Position numbers and translations under genes: made by a program. Under the pieces are notes generated by a model that was not told where the DNA came from, did no database searches, and worked only from the letters and a program-made list of their open reading frames with translations. Positions 37,792 to 46,301 of a DNA stretch of 64,000 nucleotides are shown in pieces. Numbering within the stretch: the stretch's first letter is position 1; the number at the start of each line of letters is the position of its first letter. Source of the DNA: Mycobacterium sp. SM1 (GTDB lineage: Bacteria > Actinomycetota > Actinomycetes > Mycobacteriales > Mycobacteriaceae); assembly GCF_018361265.1 (NCBI RefSeq), contig NZ_JAFLNH010000001.1, positions 1 to 64,000 of the forward strand, given 5' to 3'.

Positions 37792-38582
37792 CGGGAACTC
37801 CCGGGCAAAGGAAGCCTGCCCAGTGCCAACAGGATGCCATGCAGCACGCTGAACGGGCAGGCCGGTGCCCCGGGAACCCACACATCCACCGGAACCTGCT
37901 CCGAGACACCGGTGCCCCCGGTGTACCCACCGCCGATCACTCCGCCGCTGACGGCGTCGGCGCCGACGGCGATCACCACCGTCGGTGCCGGCATCGCGTC
38001 CAGCGTGCGGCGCAGCGGTTCGACCATTCCGCCGACACCGATGCCGGTGACCAGCAGGATGTCGGCGTGGCGGGGGCTGGCGGTGAAAAAGATACCCAAC
38101 CGGTGCAGGTCGTAGACCGGGTTGGTCAACGCCTCGATTTCCCATTCGTCGCTGCCGTCGGACCCGGTGTCGATGTGCCGAAGATGCACCGACCGGCGCA
38201 GCCGCCGCACCCGACTGGCCAGCCCGGCGCGCAGCCCGGCCAGCGCCTCATCGGTTTCCTCGACCTCGCCCACCACCAGGGCACCCCGACTTAGTTGCGC
38301 TGTCGCGCAGCCGGACTCCCAGCTAAACCACTCGGGCGCACGCTCCACGCAGCGCCCGCACAGGATGCAGCGCCCGCGATCCAGCCGCGGCCGTGGCGCA
38401 ACGGATATGGCTCCGGTGGGACAGGCCGCGGCCGCGTCGGCGACCGCGGCCGGCACCGCGGTCTCCTCGGGATGCTCAATTACGCTCACCCCAGCCGCGA
38501 ACCCGTCGAAGTAGCCGTCTGCGCCTTTGGGCCAGCGGGTCGTGAGGATTCCGTTGCGCAGCCCCCTAAACACCCACGCCAT
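37788..38582 (-). CDS. NuoB/HycG-like subunit with an N-terminal ferredoxin half (Rv0082 type)
   Basis: A 264-residue protein. The N-terminal part keeps one 4Fe-4S site: Cys54 in ACPTGAIS and Cys72, Cys75 and Cys78 in RCILCGRCVE. The C-terminal part is NuoB-like (WEIEALTNPVYDLHRLGIFF, ASPRHADILLVTG, VPVDVWVPGAP). The four ligands of the proximal cluster in this family are all replaced: Asp141 and Asp144 where GSCxxC is expected, GADA where GDCA is expected, and Ala in PGAPACP for PGCPP. So it may no longer hold that cluster. It joins the HycE gene directly and overlaps the HyfB-like gene. Ortholog Rv0082. Confidence 0.88.
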   Translation of the reverse strand: MAWVFRGLRNGILTTRWPKGADGYFDGFAAGVSVIEHPEETAVPAAVADAAAACPTGAISVAPRPRLDRGRCILCGRCVERAPEWFSWESGCATAQLSRGALVVGEVEETDEALAGLRAGLASRVRRLRRSVHLRHIDTGSDGSDEWEIEALTNPVYDLHRLGIFFTASPRHADILLVTGIGVGGMVEPLRRTLDAMPAPTVVIAVGADAVSGGVIGGGYTGGTGVSEQVPVDVWVPGAPACPFSVLHGILLALGRLPLPGSSR

Positions 38583-40103
38583 CTACATCGCCACCCCGGC
38601 GTAGCACAGCCCGAAGCTTGCTTCGATGAACGGAAAGTCGGTGAACACGTCGTCGCCGAGCACGTCGTGGAACAGCGGCATGTTGTGCAGCGACGCCGTC
38701 CGCGCGAAGCAGCGCCCGATTAGCTGATCGCGCACCTCCAACGCGTAGAGCACCTCGCCTTGCGGCGCCTCGGCCCAGCCCGCCGCGAAACCGTCCACCG
38801 CCGGAACCTCGGCGACAAGGGCGGTGTCAGATAGCGTTGTCAGCCGGTCGCAGGCGTGCCGGATCAGCTCCGCCGCGATATCGATTTCCGACCACCGCAC
38901 CCGTAACCGCGCCAACGCGTCACCTCGGTGATCGACCGCAGCGCCGTCAAACACCGGGAGTTCCGCGTAGCCGTCGTATGGCCGCCGGCGAGCGTCGTCG
39001 TCGTAGCCGGAGGCCCGGCCCACCGGGCCCAGTGCGCCGTGCGAGGCGGCCAGCACCGGATCCAGGTGCCCGGTGCCGCGCAGCCGGTCCAGAAACGATG
39101 CATCGACCATCAGCGTGTCTCGGTCAGCGCGCACCCGATGCAGGATCACCGCCAGCTGCCCGGACACCGCCGCCGGCGACAGCAGCGGCTCGGCGGCAAC
39201 GCCGCCAACGCGCACAACCGAACGTCCAAACCTGTTGCCGCACATCCTCGATATCAACCGCAATACCGATTCTTTGTGCCACCCGAATCTGGTGAACGGG
39301 ACCGCGAGCCCAGCGGCATCACAAAGTTTCATCGCGACGTCGAGATGATTGGCGATGCGTTCCAGCTCGGCGTGAATCAGCCGGACCAATCGCGCGCGTG
39401 GCGGCGGGCTAACGCCACCGAGTGCCTCCACCGCGTGGGCGAACGCCAGCGCGTGCGCCACCGAGGCGACTCCCTCGACGCGTTCTGCGACCAGGATCCC
39501 ATCGCCGACGGTCAATCTCTCAAACCGCTTGGCAATTCCTCGGTGCTTGAAGTGCGGCCGGATGTTCAGATGTGCGATGTCCTCGCCGGGTGTTTCGATG
39601 AGGAATTCGATCGATTCGGTCACCCTGGAGCGCACCGGCCCGAACGGCAGGGTGAACACCCCACCGCCGGTGACGTCGACGGGGCCGGGTTCGTCGGCGG
39701 CGCGGGCGTGGAGATGCCGGTCGAACTCGGCGCCGTCGCGATATCCCGGTCGCGGGGAGGGTTGTCCGGGGCGCCGCGGCAGCAACAGCGGATCCAGACG
39801 GGGATGGCCCATCGGCACCACGCCGGAGAGGTCATGCAATGCGCGCTCATACCAGAACGCGGCCGGCACCGCCGGTGTCAGTGCCGGGTACGCCAGCGAG
39901 CCCGCGGCGTCGGGCGCTAGTTCCGTGCGCACGCAACTGACCGTCGCCCGCGCGACCAGCAGCGCGTGCAATGTCGCCGTATCGCCGTGATGGCTGGCAT
40001 AAACGCCGGCGAACCGCTCGCCGGCGGCGACACGCGCGGCCACCCGGGCGTGCCATTGCTCCAAGGGAAGATCGGCCACGGTGGCCATTACCTCGGTGGT
40101 CAC
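38583..40103 (-). CDS. hycE: HycE/NuoD-like large subunit, Ni ligands lost
   Basis: A 506-residue protein fusing a NuoC-like N-terminal part (about residues 1-110) and a NuoD/group 4 [NiFe]-hydrogenase large-subunit part. Family blocks are clear: EDIAHLNIRPHFKHRGIAKRFE and ERVEGVASVAHALAFAHAVE, and DFPFIEASFGLCYAG at the end. In hydrogenases the first would read RVCGICGFAH and the last DPCxxC. Here the residues are Glu210, Ala213, Cys500 and Gly503, so three of four Ni-binding Cys are missing. It is therefore not a working [NiFe] hydrogenase as written. It resembles the energy-converting hydrogenase-related (Ehr) complexes. Ortholog Rv0087. Confidence 0.9.
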   Translation of the reverse strand: MTTEVMATVADLPLEQWHARVAARVAAGERFAGVYASHHGDTATLHALLVARATVSCVRTELAPDAAGSLAYPALTPAVPAAFWYERALHDLSGVVPMGHPRLDPLLLPRRPGQPSPRPGYRDGAEFDRHLHARAADEPGPVDVTGGGVFTLPFGPVRSRVTESIEFLIETPGEDIAHLNIRPHFKHRGIAKRFERLTVGDGILVAERVEGVASVAHALAFAHAVEALGGVSPPPRARLVRLIHAELERIANHLDVAMKLCDAAGLAVPFTRFGWHKESVLRLISRMCGNRFGRSVVRVGGVAAEPLLSPAAVSGQLAVILHRVRADRDTLMVDASFLDRLRGTGHLDPVLAASHGALGPVGRASGYDDDARRRPYDGYAELPVFDGAAVDHRGDALARLRVRWSEIDIAAELIRHACDRLTTLSDTALVAEVPAVDGFAAGWAEAPQGEVLYALEVRDQLIGRCFARTASLHNMPLFHDVLGDDVFTDFPFIEASFGLCYAGVAM

Positions 40104-41611
40104 CGCGCACCCGCCGCCAGCTCACTTGCCCCCCGGCTGAGCAGATCAACCAGCTCCGATGGCGGCGCAACGCCGAGCAGCAGCAACACCAGCACTCCGG
40201 CGACGACGGGTGACACCATCCAGTGGCTGGGCTCACCACGGCTCAGCTTCGGCGCGCCAGCGTCGAGCAGTTCTGTCCTGGGGCGAAAGAGAACTCGTGT
40301 CGTCGCCAGCGTCAGACCGAGGAACGCCAGGGTGACCAGACCAACCAGGGCCACCGCGGCCGCGTTCCGCCCGTTTGCAAAGCCGCCGGAAACAATCTGA
40401 AATTCGCTGCGGAACAGGCCGAACGGTGGCATCGCCGACAACGCGAAAACGCCGGTCAAGAGCAATGGGCCAGACCAGGGCAGCAACTCGATGCCGGCGG
40501 CCATGCGCCCGAGTTGTTTGGTGCCGAACTTGCGCACCAGCACACCGGCGCCCATGAACGCGTTGGCCTTGGCGACGGCGTGCGCGAGCACATGCAACAG
40601 CACCCCGGCCAAGGCGATGGGCGCGCCGAAACTGACACCGATCGCCAGGATGCCCATGTGTTCGACGCTGGAATACGCAAATAGCCGTTTGATATCGCCC
40701 TGCTCGAGCAGATACAGTCCCGCCACCAGCAGTGAGAGCACACCGAAGATCAGCAGCACAGCTTGCGGAAACCGCGGCCCGAGCGCGCCGACGCCGATCT
40801 GGTAGTACCGCAAGATCGCGTAAAAACTCACCGCTAGCAACGATCCCGACAGCAGCGCCGACACCGGTGTGGGCGCCTCGGCGTGCGCATCGGGCAGCCA
40901 GGTGTGCACCGGGAAAAGGCCCACCTTGGTGCCGAAACCCACCACCGTCAACACGAACGCCAAACGCACCGGCGTATGGGGGAGCTGGCCGGACACAGCG
41001 AGCAGTGGGTCAAGTGCCAAGTGATAGGACTGACCCAGGACCTGCGCCCCCGCATAGTACATAAAAATGGTTGCCAGCAGCGCGATCCCCAGCCCGGACG
41101 AGGCAATCAACACGTACTTCCACGCGGCTTCGATAGCCCCGTCAGTGTTATCGAGGGCCACCAGCAGCGCGGACACCACCGTGGTGATTTCGATGGCGAT
41201 CCACAGCAAGGCGAGGTCGTTCACCAAGGGCGCGCAGATCATCGCCCAGGCAAATGCGTTCAGGCCCAGATAAAACCTCCTGCTGTAGCGGGCGAAGATC
41301 GCCTGGCTTTCCGGCATATCGCAGCGCGCAGCGCGTTCCTCATCGGCCAGGTAGCCGACGCCGTAGATGGCGACAACGGCGTAGAGAAAACAGGTGCCCA
41401 ACACAAAGATCACCGACAGTGCATCGGCCCGCAGGAAACGCACCGCGGTAATGGTGCGGCCGGCTCCCGCCGGCACCAGCGCCACCGCCAGCACAAACGC
41501 CAGCACACCGGTCAGCGCGGTCGTCGCTGCCGCCACCCGGTGCGGCGCACCGGCACACACGATCATCGCGACCAGCGGTAAAAAAACCAGCAACACCAGC
41601 AGCATGGGCAT
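40100..41611 (-). CDS. hycQ: HyfF/NuoN-like antiporter subunit
   Basis: A 503-residue membrane protein with about 14 segments of the Mrp/NuoN family. Characteristic pieces are LLWIAIEITTVVSALLVALDN (Glu), AAWKYVLIASSGLGIALL (Lys), GFGTKVGLFPVHTWLPDAHAEAPTPVSALLSG (the key Lys and the proton-channel helix) and FAYSSVEHMGILAIG. It forms one of two antiporter-like subunits of the hyc membrane arm. ATGA overlap with hycE. The gene symbol follows Rv0086. Confidence 0.91.
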   Translation of the reverse strand: MPMLLVLLVFLPLVAMIVCAGAPHRVAAATTALTGVLAFVLAVALVPAGAGRTITAVRFLRADALSVIFVLGTCFLYAVVAIYGVGYLADEERAARCDMPESQAIFARYSRRFYLGLNAFAWAMICAPLVNDLALLWIAIEITTVVSALLVALDNTDGAIEAAWKYVLIASSGLGIALLATIFMYYAGAQVLGQSYHLALDPLLAVSGQLPHTPVRLAFVLTVVGFGTKVGLFPVHTWLPDAHAEAPTPVSALLSGSLLAVSFYAILRYYQIGVGALGPRFPQAVLLIFGVLSLLVAGLYLLEQGDIKRLFAYSSVEHMGILAIGVSFGAPIALAGVLLHVLAHAVAKANAFMGAGVLVRKFGTKQLGRMAAGIELLPWSGPLLLTGVFALSAMPPFGLFRSEFQIVSGGFANGRNAAAVALVGLVTLAFLGLTLATTRVLFRPRTELLDAGAPKLSRGEPSHWMVSPVVAGVLVLLLLGVAPPSELVDLLSRGASELAAGAR

Positions 41612-41614
41612 CGC

Positions 41615-42298
41615 CTATCCCCTGAGCAGATCGAGAATCTCGGTGGACAATGTCTGTGCGCGCCGATGATGAGTGCGCGCCAGTAACCCGAAAACCACGA
41701 CAGCGACCAGCAGATCGAACAAGAGCGCCACCTCGAGGATCAGCGGCATCGCCGCGGCGACCACCAAACTGGCCACCGACGCACCGTTTTCCAGCGAAAA
41801 GAACCCGATTGCTTGGCTGACCACGTCGCGACGCACGATCATCAGGACGAACGCGACCAGAACCACCGCCACAGCCAGGCTCAGCGCGACGCCGGGAACC
41901 ACGTGGGAACCGATCCCGAGGACACCGACGGCGAAAAACCCGAACGCGGCGACCCCGATCGAGATCAGCACCGCGTTGGCCACGCCGACCGCCCCGCTGC
42001 CGGCGATCTCATCGGGAACTTCCCGCAGCAGCCCCACGATCACCAACGGCACCGCGATGACCTTGAGCACGAACGAAAACACAGCCAGGGCATAAAGCTC
42101 CGGCACATGGTGACCGAAACCGACAACCGCGGCCAGGACACTGACAGCCGTGGATTGCGCGGCGTACAGGCGTATCTGTCCGCGGAGCAACGCCTGCCGC
42201 AGCATGCCGAATTCCAGCAGCAGCACAATCAGCGCTACCGTGGTAACGGTCCCGCCAAAGACGCTGGGAACGGCTGGCTGATAAGCGAGAACCATCAT
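41615..42298 (-). CDS. hycP: HyfE/NuoK-like membrane subunit
   Basis: A 227-residue membrane protein with about seven segments, similar to HyfE of hydrogenase-4 (a NuoK-related fold). The segment QAIGFFSLENGASVASLVVAAAMP carries the Glu expected in a buried charged position. ATG 42298 overlaps the hycD stop by 4 bases (the open frame extends to 42421 but lacks family similarity there). The next gene, hycQ, starts 3 bases after its stop. Symbol follows Rv0085. Confidence 0.9.
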   Translation of the reverse strand: MMVLAYQPAVPSVFGGTVTTVALIVLLLEFGMLRQALLRGQIRLYAAQSTAVSVLAAVVGFGHHVPELYALAVFSFVLKVIAVPLVIVGLLREVPDEIAGSGAVGVANAVLISIGVAAFGFFAVGVLGIGSHVVPGVALSLAVAVVLVAFVLMIVRRDVVSQAIGFFSLENGASVASLVVAAAMPLILEVALLFDLLVAVVVFGLLARTHHRRAQTLSTEILDLLRG

Positions 42299-43254
42299 CC
42301 ACCACCCAGGTAGAGGGTGAACACTGCCAAGACAGCCAACAGCAACGCAGCCGAAACGAATTCGGTGATTTTGAAGAGACGCAGCTTCGCGTAGCTGTTG
42401 TCCAGCACGGCGATGGCGCACCCCAGCGCCATGGCCTTGCCCAAAGTAGCGGGGATGGCCAGCGCGACCGCGATCACCGATCGACTGGACGCCAGTCCCC
42501 AGGGTGCGACGAAGACGTTGAGGAAGATCACATACAGCACAAGTTGTTTAGTAGCCGAACCCCAGTGCAGCAAGGCCAGATCCGGACCGGAGTACTCGAA
42601 GCCGCGCCCGGATTCGATCATTCCTAATTCGCTCGTCCCGGTGTGTGTTTCGATAGGAATGCGCGCGGTCTCATACACAATCACCATAAGCAGCGCAGCC
42701 GACACCAGTAGGTGTGCCGGACGAACGATCTGCTTGGGGCCGCTGCGCACCGTCTCCCCAAGGGCGTAGGGCAGGTCGGTCGCGGTGATCAGCGCCACCG
42801 TGAAGAAGACCAGCAGCATGACCGGTTCGGTGATTGCGGCGAATGTTTTGGCACGGCTGGACGCTAATTGGGCATAGGCATCGCCGGTTTCGGCCGCGGC
42901 TGCAGCACCCAGGAAGCTGGCGAAAGCCAGGATCAGCCCGCCGCCGAGGATGTCTCCCATGTACCCCAACGGCAACGGGTAACTGGTGAGCACGGGGATC
43001 AGCATCGGCACGGTGAGATAACACGCGAAAGACACCGCCGGCGCCAGCCGGAATAGCGGGCTGGCACCGGGCGGGGCCAGCGACTCCTTCCGGAAGAGTT
43101 TGGCCAAATCGAAGTAGGGCTGCGCAATCCGCGGACCGCGCCGGCCCTGCAAACGCGCTTCCAGCCACGCGATGAGACCGCTGACGCCCGGTGCTCCCCC
43201 GGCAACCGTGAGCACCTGCAGCGCCTGGATGATCGGCAGCGGCAATTCCGTCAT
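42295..43254 (-). CDS. hycD: HyfC/NuoH-like membrane anchor subunit
   Basis: A 319-residue protein with about eight membrane segments, NuoH/HycD-like. Family blocks: EARLQGRRGPRIAQPYFDLAKLFRKE (about residues 30-56, the loop facing the NuoB/NuoD subunits) and YETARIPIETHTGTSELGMI (about 200-220). First gene of the six-gene run. ATG 43254 lacks a strong ribosome-binding site; longer starts up to 43407 are possible. Symbol follows Rv0084. An arsR-type regulator (Rv0081) does not precede the operon here. Confidence 0.9.
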   Translation of the reverse strand: MTELPLPIIQALQVLTVAGGAPGVSGLIAWLEARLQGRRGPRIAQPYFDLAKLFRKESLAPPGASPLFRLAPAVSFACYLTVPMLIPVLTSYPLPLGYMGDILGGGLILAFASFLGAAAAAETGDAYAQLASSRAKTFAAITEPVMLLVFFTVALITATDLPYALGETVRSGPKQIVRPAHLLVSAALLMVIVYETARIPIETHTGTSELGMIESGRGFEYSGPDLALLHWGSATKQLVLYVIFLNVFVAPWGLASSRSVIAVALAIPATLGKAMALGCAIAVLDNSYAKLRLFKITEFVSAALLLAVLAVFTLYLGGG

Positions 43255-44161
43255 CGTTCGGCCGGGCACGGGCGCCGCGCCGCGGCGTCGACGACGCGCG
43301 ACAAAAACGGCAACACAGCGACTCCTTCGTTCGCAGGTGCCATCAGCCGTACGGCGTTTCGGAAGCGACGCTCCAGGCGGACCCCATCGCCGCTTCAAGT
43401 AAACCAACGGCAGCTCGGTCGGTCAAGCCGAACAAGGGCTATGTGCATTCGTTCCGGTACCGAGTCGATGGAAGCCCAATTCCGGTAGATTGACCACCAC
43501 CATGTTGTTGTCGATCGGATCACCGTATTTACTCACGCCATCCATCACCGTGCAATATCCATCGCCGTATGGCATGGACTGGTTGGACATGCGTTCTTTC
43601 CTGGCTCGATTGCATTGCCAGGGACCGTTGGCAACATCCGCGGTTTCGGCGGGCCCCACCACCATCTCCCATCATGCCGGGTCGGCGCTCGCCATGGCAA
43701 CTGCCTTAGTTTGCGCACTCAGTAACGGTCCGTTAAGATCCCCTGACGGCGATGAAGCTCGCCACAACCGCCACCCCGGCTGATAGCTTCTACCTGTGAG
43801 TGAATCGGGTAGAAGGGAGTACTTCAGGATAGACGGCAGGTGGTGAGTAGTCGTGGCGCACTGTGCTTCCGAGTGCTGTTATTGCGGTTCGGTTCGTTGT
43901 GCCAGCAGTACTGAATGGCGTTCGTGACGTCCAGCGACGCCAAACTACTGGTGTGATCGTTGTTTCGGCTGCCCGACGCCGGCTTCAGTCGCGTGCTGCG
44001 TTGTCTGGAGATGCAATACGCAACCAATATTCCTGCCGTGCTTCGTAAGTCGATGGTTGTGTTCGCACTATCGAGCCGTGTAACCGATGCGCCCGGCCAG
44101 GTGGACCCAGGCCGGCGGAGCACCGTAGTTGCGGCAACACAGCTACAAAGGAGCGGAATCG
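43255..44161. other. Intergenic region between the hyc operon and the PE gene
   Basis: About 900 bases that must hold the divergent promoters of hycD (minus) and PE/PPE (plus). The only coding candidate is the 55-codon ORF at 43423-43590. The M. tuberculosis regulator gene Rv0081 has no counterpart here. I see no tRNA, hairpin terminator or known operator with confidence. Confidence 0.6.
43423..43590 (-). CDS. Small hypothetical ORF upstream of hycD
   Basis: A possible 55-residue peptide (starts MSNQSMPYGDGYCTVMDG) whose ATG at 43590 has AGGAAAG upstream at a normal distance. Composition is unusually polar with paired Asn and Asp and no membrane segment. No family is recognised. It runs in the same direction as the hyc operon, ending 169 bp before the hycD ATG, and could be a leader peptide or a small protein of that transcript. 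Low confidence because it is short and unconfirmed by homology. Confidence 0.35.
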   Translation of the reverse strand: MSNQSMPYGDGYCTVMDGVSKYGDPIDNNMVVVNLPELGFHRLGTGTNAHSPCSA

Positions 44162-44461
44162 ATGCCGTTTGTGACCACACAGCCCGAAATGCCAGCAGCA
44201 GCGACAGGTAACTTGCAGGCCATTGGCTCTGCAATGGCCGCCCACAATGCGGCTGCAGCCGCCCCGACGACCGGGGTGATTCCTGCCGCCGCCGACGAGG
44301 TGTCGGCATTGACTGCGGCGCAGTTCGCTACGCGCGCGCAGATGTACCAGGCCGTCAGCGTGCGGGCTGCAGCGATCCATGAGATGTTTGTGACCACGCT
44401 GGGAACCAGCGCCGGATCGTACGCGGTGACCGAAGCCACTAACGCGATCGCGGCCGGCTGA
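44162..44461 (+). CDS. PE family protein
   Basis: A 99-residue PE-only protein. It starts [21 protein letters not shown], with the usual hairpin block [20 protein letters not shown] (about residues 46-64) and YAVTE near the end as a YxxxE secretion signal. ATG 44162 is preceded by AAGGAG. It pairs with the PPE gene 20 bp downstream. It resembles the PE protein at 9279 closely, so the two are paralogues. Confidence 0.93.
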   Translation: MPFVTTQPEMPAAATGNLQAIGSAMAAHNAAAAAPTTGVIPAAADEVSALTAAQFATRAQMYQAVSVRAAAIHEMFVTTLGTSAGSYAVTEATNAIAAG

Positions 44462-44481
44462 GCAACGGGACTCCGACAGAA

Positions 44482-45882
44482 GTGGATTTCGCGCTGCTAC
44501 CGCCGGAGATCAACTCCGGCAGGATGTATACCGGCCCAGGGTCGGGTCCGATGCTGGTGGCCGCGGCGGCGTGGGACACGCTGGCCGCCGAGCTTCATTC
44601 CGTGGCCGCCGCCTACGAGTCGGAGATCACCGGGCTGATCAGTGGGCCGTGGCTGGGGCCAGCCGCGGCGTCGATGGCGGCCGCCGTCGCGCCCTACGTG
44701 GCGTGGCTGCGCACCACCGCAGTGCAGGCCGAGCAGACGGCCACCCAGGCCAGGGCGGCTGCGGCGGCCTACGAGTCGGCGTTCGCGATGACGGTTCCCC
44801 CGCCGGTGATCGCGGCCAACCGGTCTTTGCTGATATCGCTAATCGCGACGAACTTCCTGGGGCAAAACACCCCGGCGATCGCGGCCACCGAGGCCGACTA
44901 CGCCGAGATGTGGGCCCAGGATGCCGCGGCGATGTACGCCTACGCGGGTGCGTCGGCGGCGGCCTCGACGCTGACGCCGTTCACCCCGCCGGCGCCGACC
45001 ACCAACCCGGCCGGGCTGGCCGACCAGGCCGCCGCGACCGCGCATGCCGTCAGCACACCGGCCGGCACGGCCGCGCAAACGATCACCTCGAGCGGGTCGC
45101 AGCTGATGGCGGCGGTGCCCACGGCGCTGCAGGGGCTCGCATCATTTGCGTCGTCGACGGACCCGCCGGGGCTGACGACATTCGCGACGCTGGTGACGGA
45201 AGTGGCGATCGTCGTGGCCGGTGCCGACACAGTCGCCGCGTCTTTTGCTGCGCCCGCTTCGACGTTTAGCGGGTCGGCATCGTCGACGTCGGCAGCAATG
45301 ACGTATCGAGGCATGTTGATCAACGCCGACCGCGATTTTGCTCAAGGCCGGGGGCCGTTTACCGGCAATGGGCCGGGTGGGCAGATGCTGCCCCAATGGA
45401 TCCTCGGCGGCCCGGCTGCTTTCGGTGAGCCATCGACCCCGGCCGCGCCTTCGGTGGCGGCCGGCCTGGGGCAGGGGACTTCGCTCGGCGGCTTGTCCGT
45501 GCCCCGGGGCTGGGTCATGGCCGCGCCAGCGATACGCAGCGCCGCGTTGGCGTTGCCGTTCACCGGCGTCAGCGCCGCCCCGGCGACGGCTGCGGAGATC
45601 GCCCCGGCGATGACGGCGGGTATCCCGGGAAGCATGGTCAGCAGCACGGCCCTGGCGGGTATGGCCGGAGGTGCCATCGGCAACACCGTCAGCCCGGGTC
45701 GCCGGGAGCGTGTCGAGGCGAGCCCGCCGCAGACCCGTGTGGGGCCACCGCAGCGGCCCGCGGGCGAGGCCGTGCCGGGAATCTCCACCGAGTTGCGCGC
45801 GCTCGCCCTCGTCGTATTGCGCGACTCCGGGGTTTTAACGGAAGAGGAATTCACCGAAAAACAGCGCCTCGTCGGTCGCTAA
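44482..45882 (+). CDS. PPE family protein, SVP subfamily
   Basis: A 466-residue PPE protein. The PPE domain spans about residues 1-176 (starts [20 protein letters not shown], WxG motif in GPWLGP). The middle is an Ala/Ser/Thr-rich region, and GGLSVPRGW (about 335-343) is the SVP motif. The C-terminus has a short charged end ([15 protein letters not shown]). GTG start at 44482. Partner of the upstream PE protein. Similarity to the PPE at 9618 is high in the PPE domain and lower downstream. Confidence 0.92.
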   Translation: MDFALLPPEINSGRMYTGPGSGPMLVAAAAWDTLAAELHSVAAAYESEITGLISGPWLGPAAASMAAAVAPYVAWLRTTAVQAEQTATQARAAAAAYESAFAMTVPPPVIAANRSLLISLIATNFLGQNTPAIAATEADYAEMWAQDAAAMYAYAGASAAASTLTPFTPPAPTTNPAGLADQAAATAHAVSTPAGTAAQTITSSGSQLMAAVPTALQGLASFASSTDPPGLTTFATLVTEVAIVVAGADTVAASFAAPASTFSGSASSTSAAMTYRGMLINADRDFAQGRGPFTGNGPGGQMLPQWILGGPAAFGEPSTPAAPSVAAGLGQGTSLGGLSVPRGWVMAAPAIRSAALALPFTGVSAAPATAAEIAPAMTAGIPGSMVSSTALAGMAGGAIGNTVSPGRRERVEASPPQTRVGPPQRPAGEAVPGISTELRALALVVLRDSGVLTEEEFTEKQRLVGR

Positions 45883-46301
45883 CCACGGTTTTCCGATGGG
45901 TCGAAGTGCGGTCGGCTAGCTACCCCCGGATGAGCGTCCCGATGGCAGGCTTTAGCCGCGTCCTTATTCTCGATTCCCGGCGCGCAAACGGCACCCGATA
46001 CTGGACCACCAAACGCGCGTCCCCGTTACAGACCTCGCCCCCTGTTGCTTCTTTCCCATTCCGTCGCATGAGTTTCCAATGGCGTGGCCGACAATGGCAT
46101 CTGCACCGAAGACGTTGTGTCGGCAGTGAAACGCCGGTCGTCGTGCTGAACATCCTGGTAACATCCAGCGCAGATGGTGGTGGGGCTCGCCACAACCGCA
46201 TGTCCATCGTGGACGGCCAACGGCCCCTGCGGAGCGAGATCAATGGTCGACCTGGCCGCCTGACGGCTGCGCCTGGTCAATCTTGACGCGGAGGGAATCA
46301 G
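45883..46301. other. Intergenic region before the enolase gene
   Basis: 419 bases with no credible gene, hairpin or repeat that I can support. Open frames here are short and have no family similarity. It should contain the enolase promoter; a GAGGGA near 46288 serves as the ribosome-binding site. Confidence 0.55.

Noticed and set aside
35250..38145. One very long frame joining the HyfB-like and NuoB-like genes (open to 38145)
   Set aside because: The upstream 118 codons are out of frame with the NuoB-like gene and have no similarity; the ATGA overlap at 37788-37791 gives the true start.
43750..46200. Short similar stretches on both sides of the second PE/PPE pair (ctcgccacaaccgc near 43757 and 46186; ggcttcagtcgcgt near 43980 and 45948)
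   Set aside because: The two matches are short and occur in opposite order on the two sides, so they do not form a direct repeat flanking the pair and may be chance.
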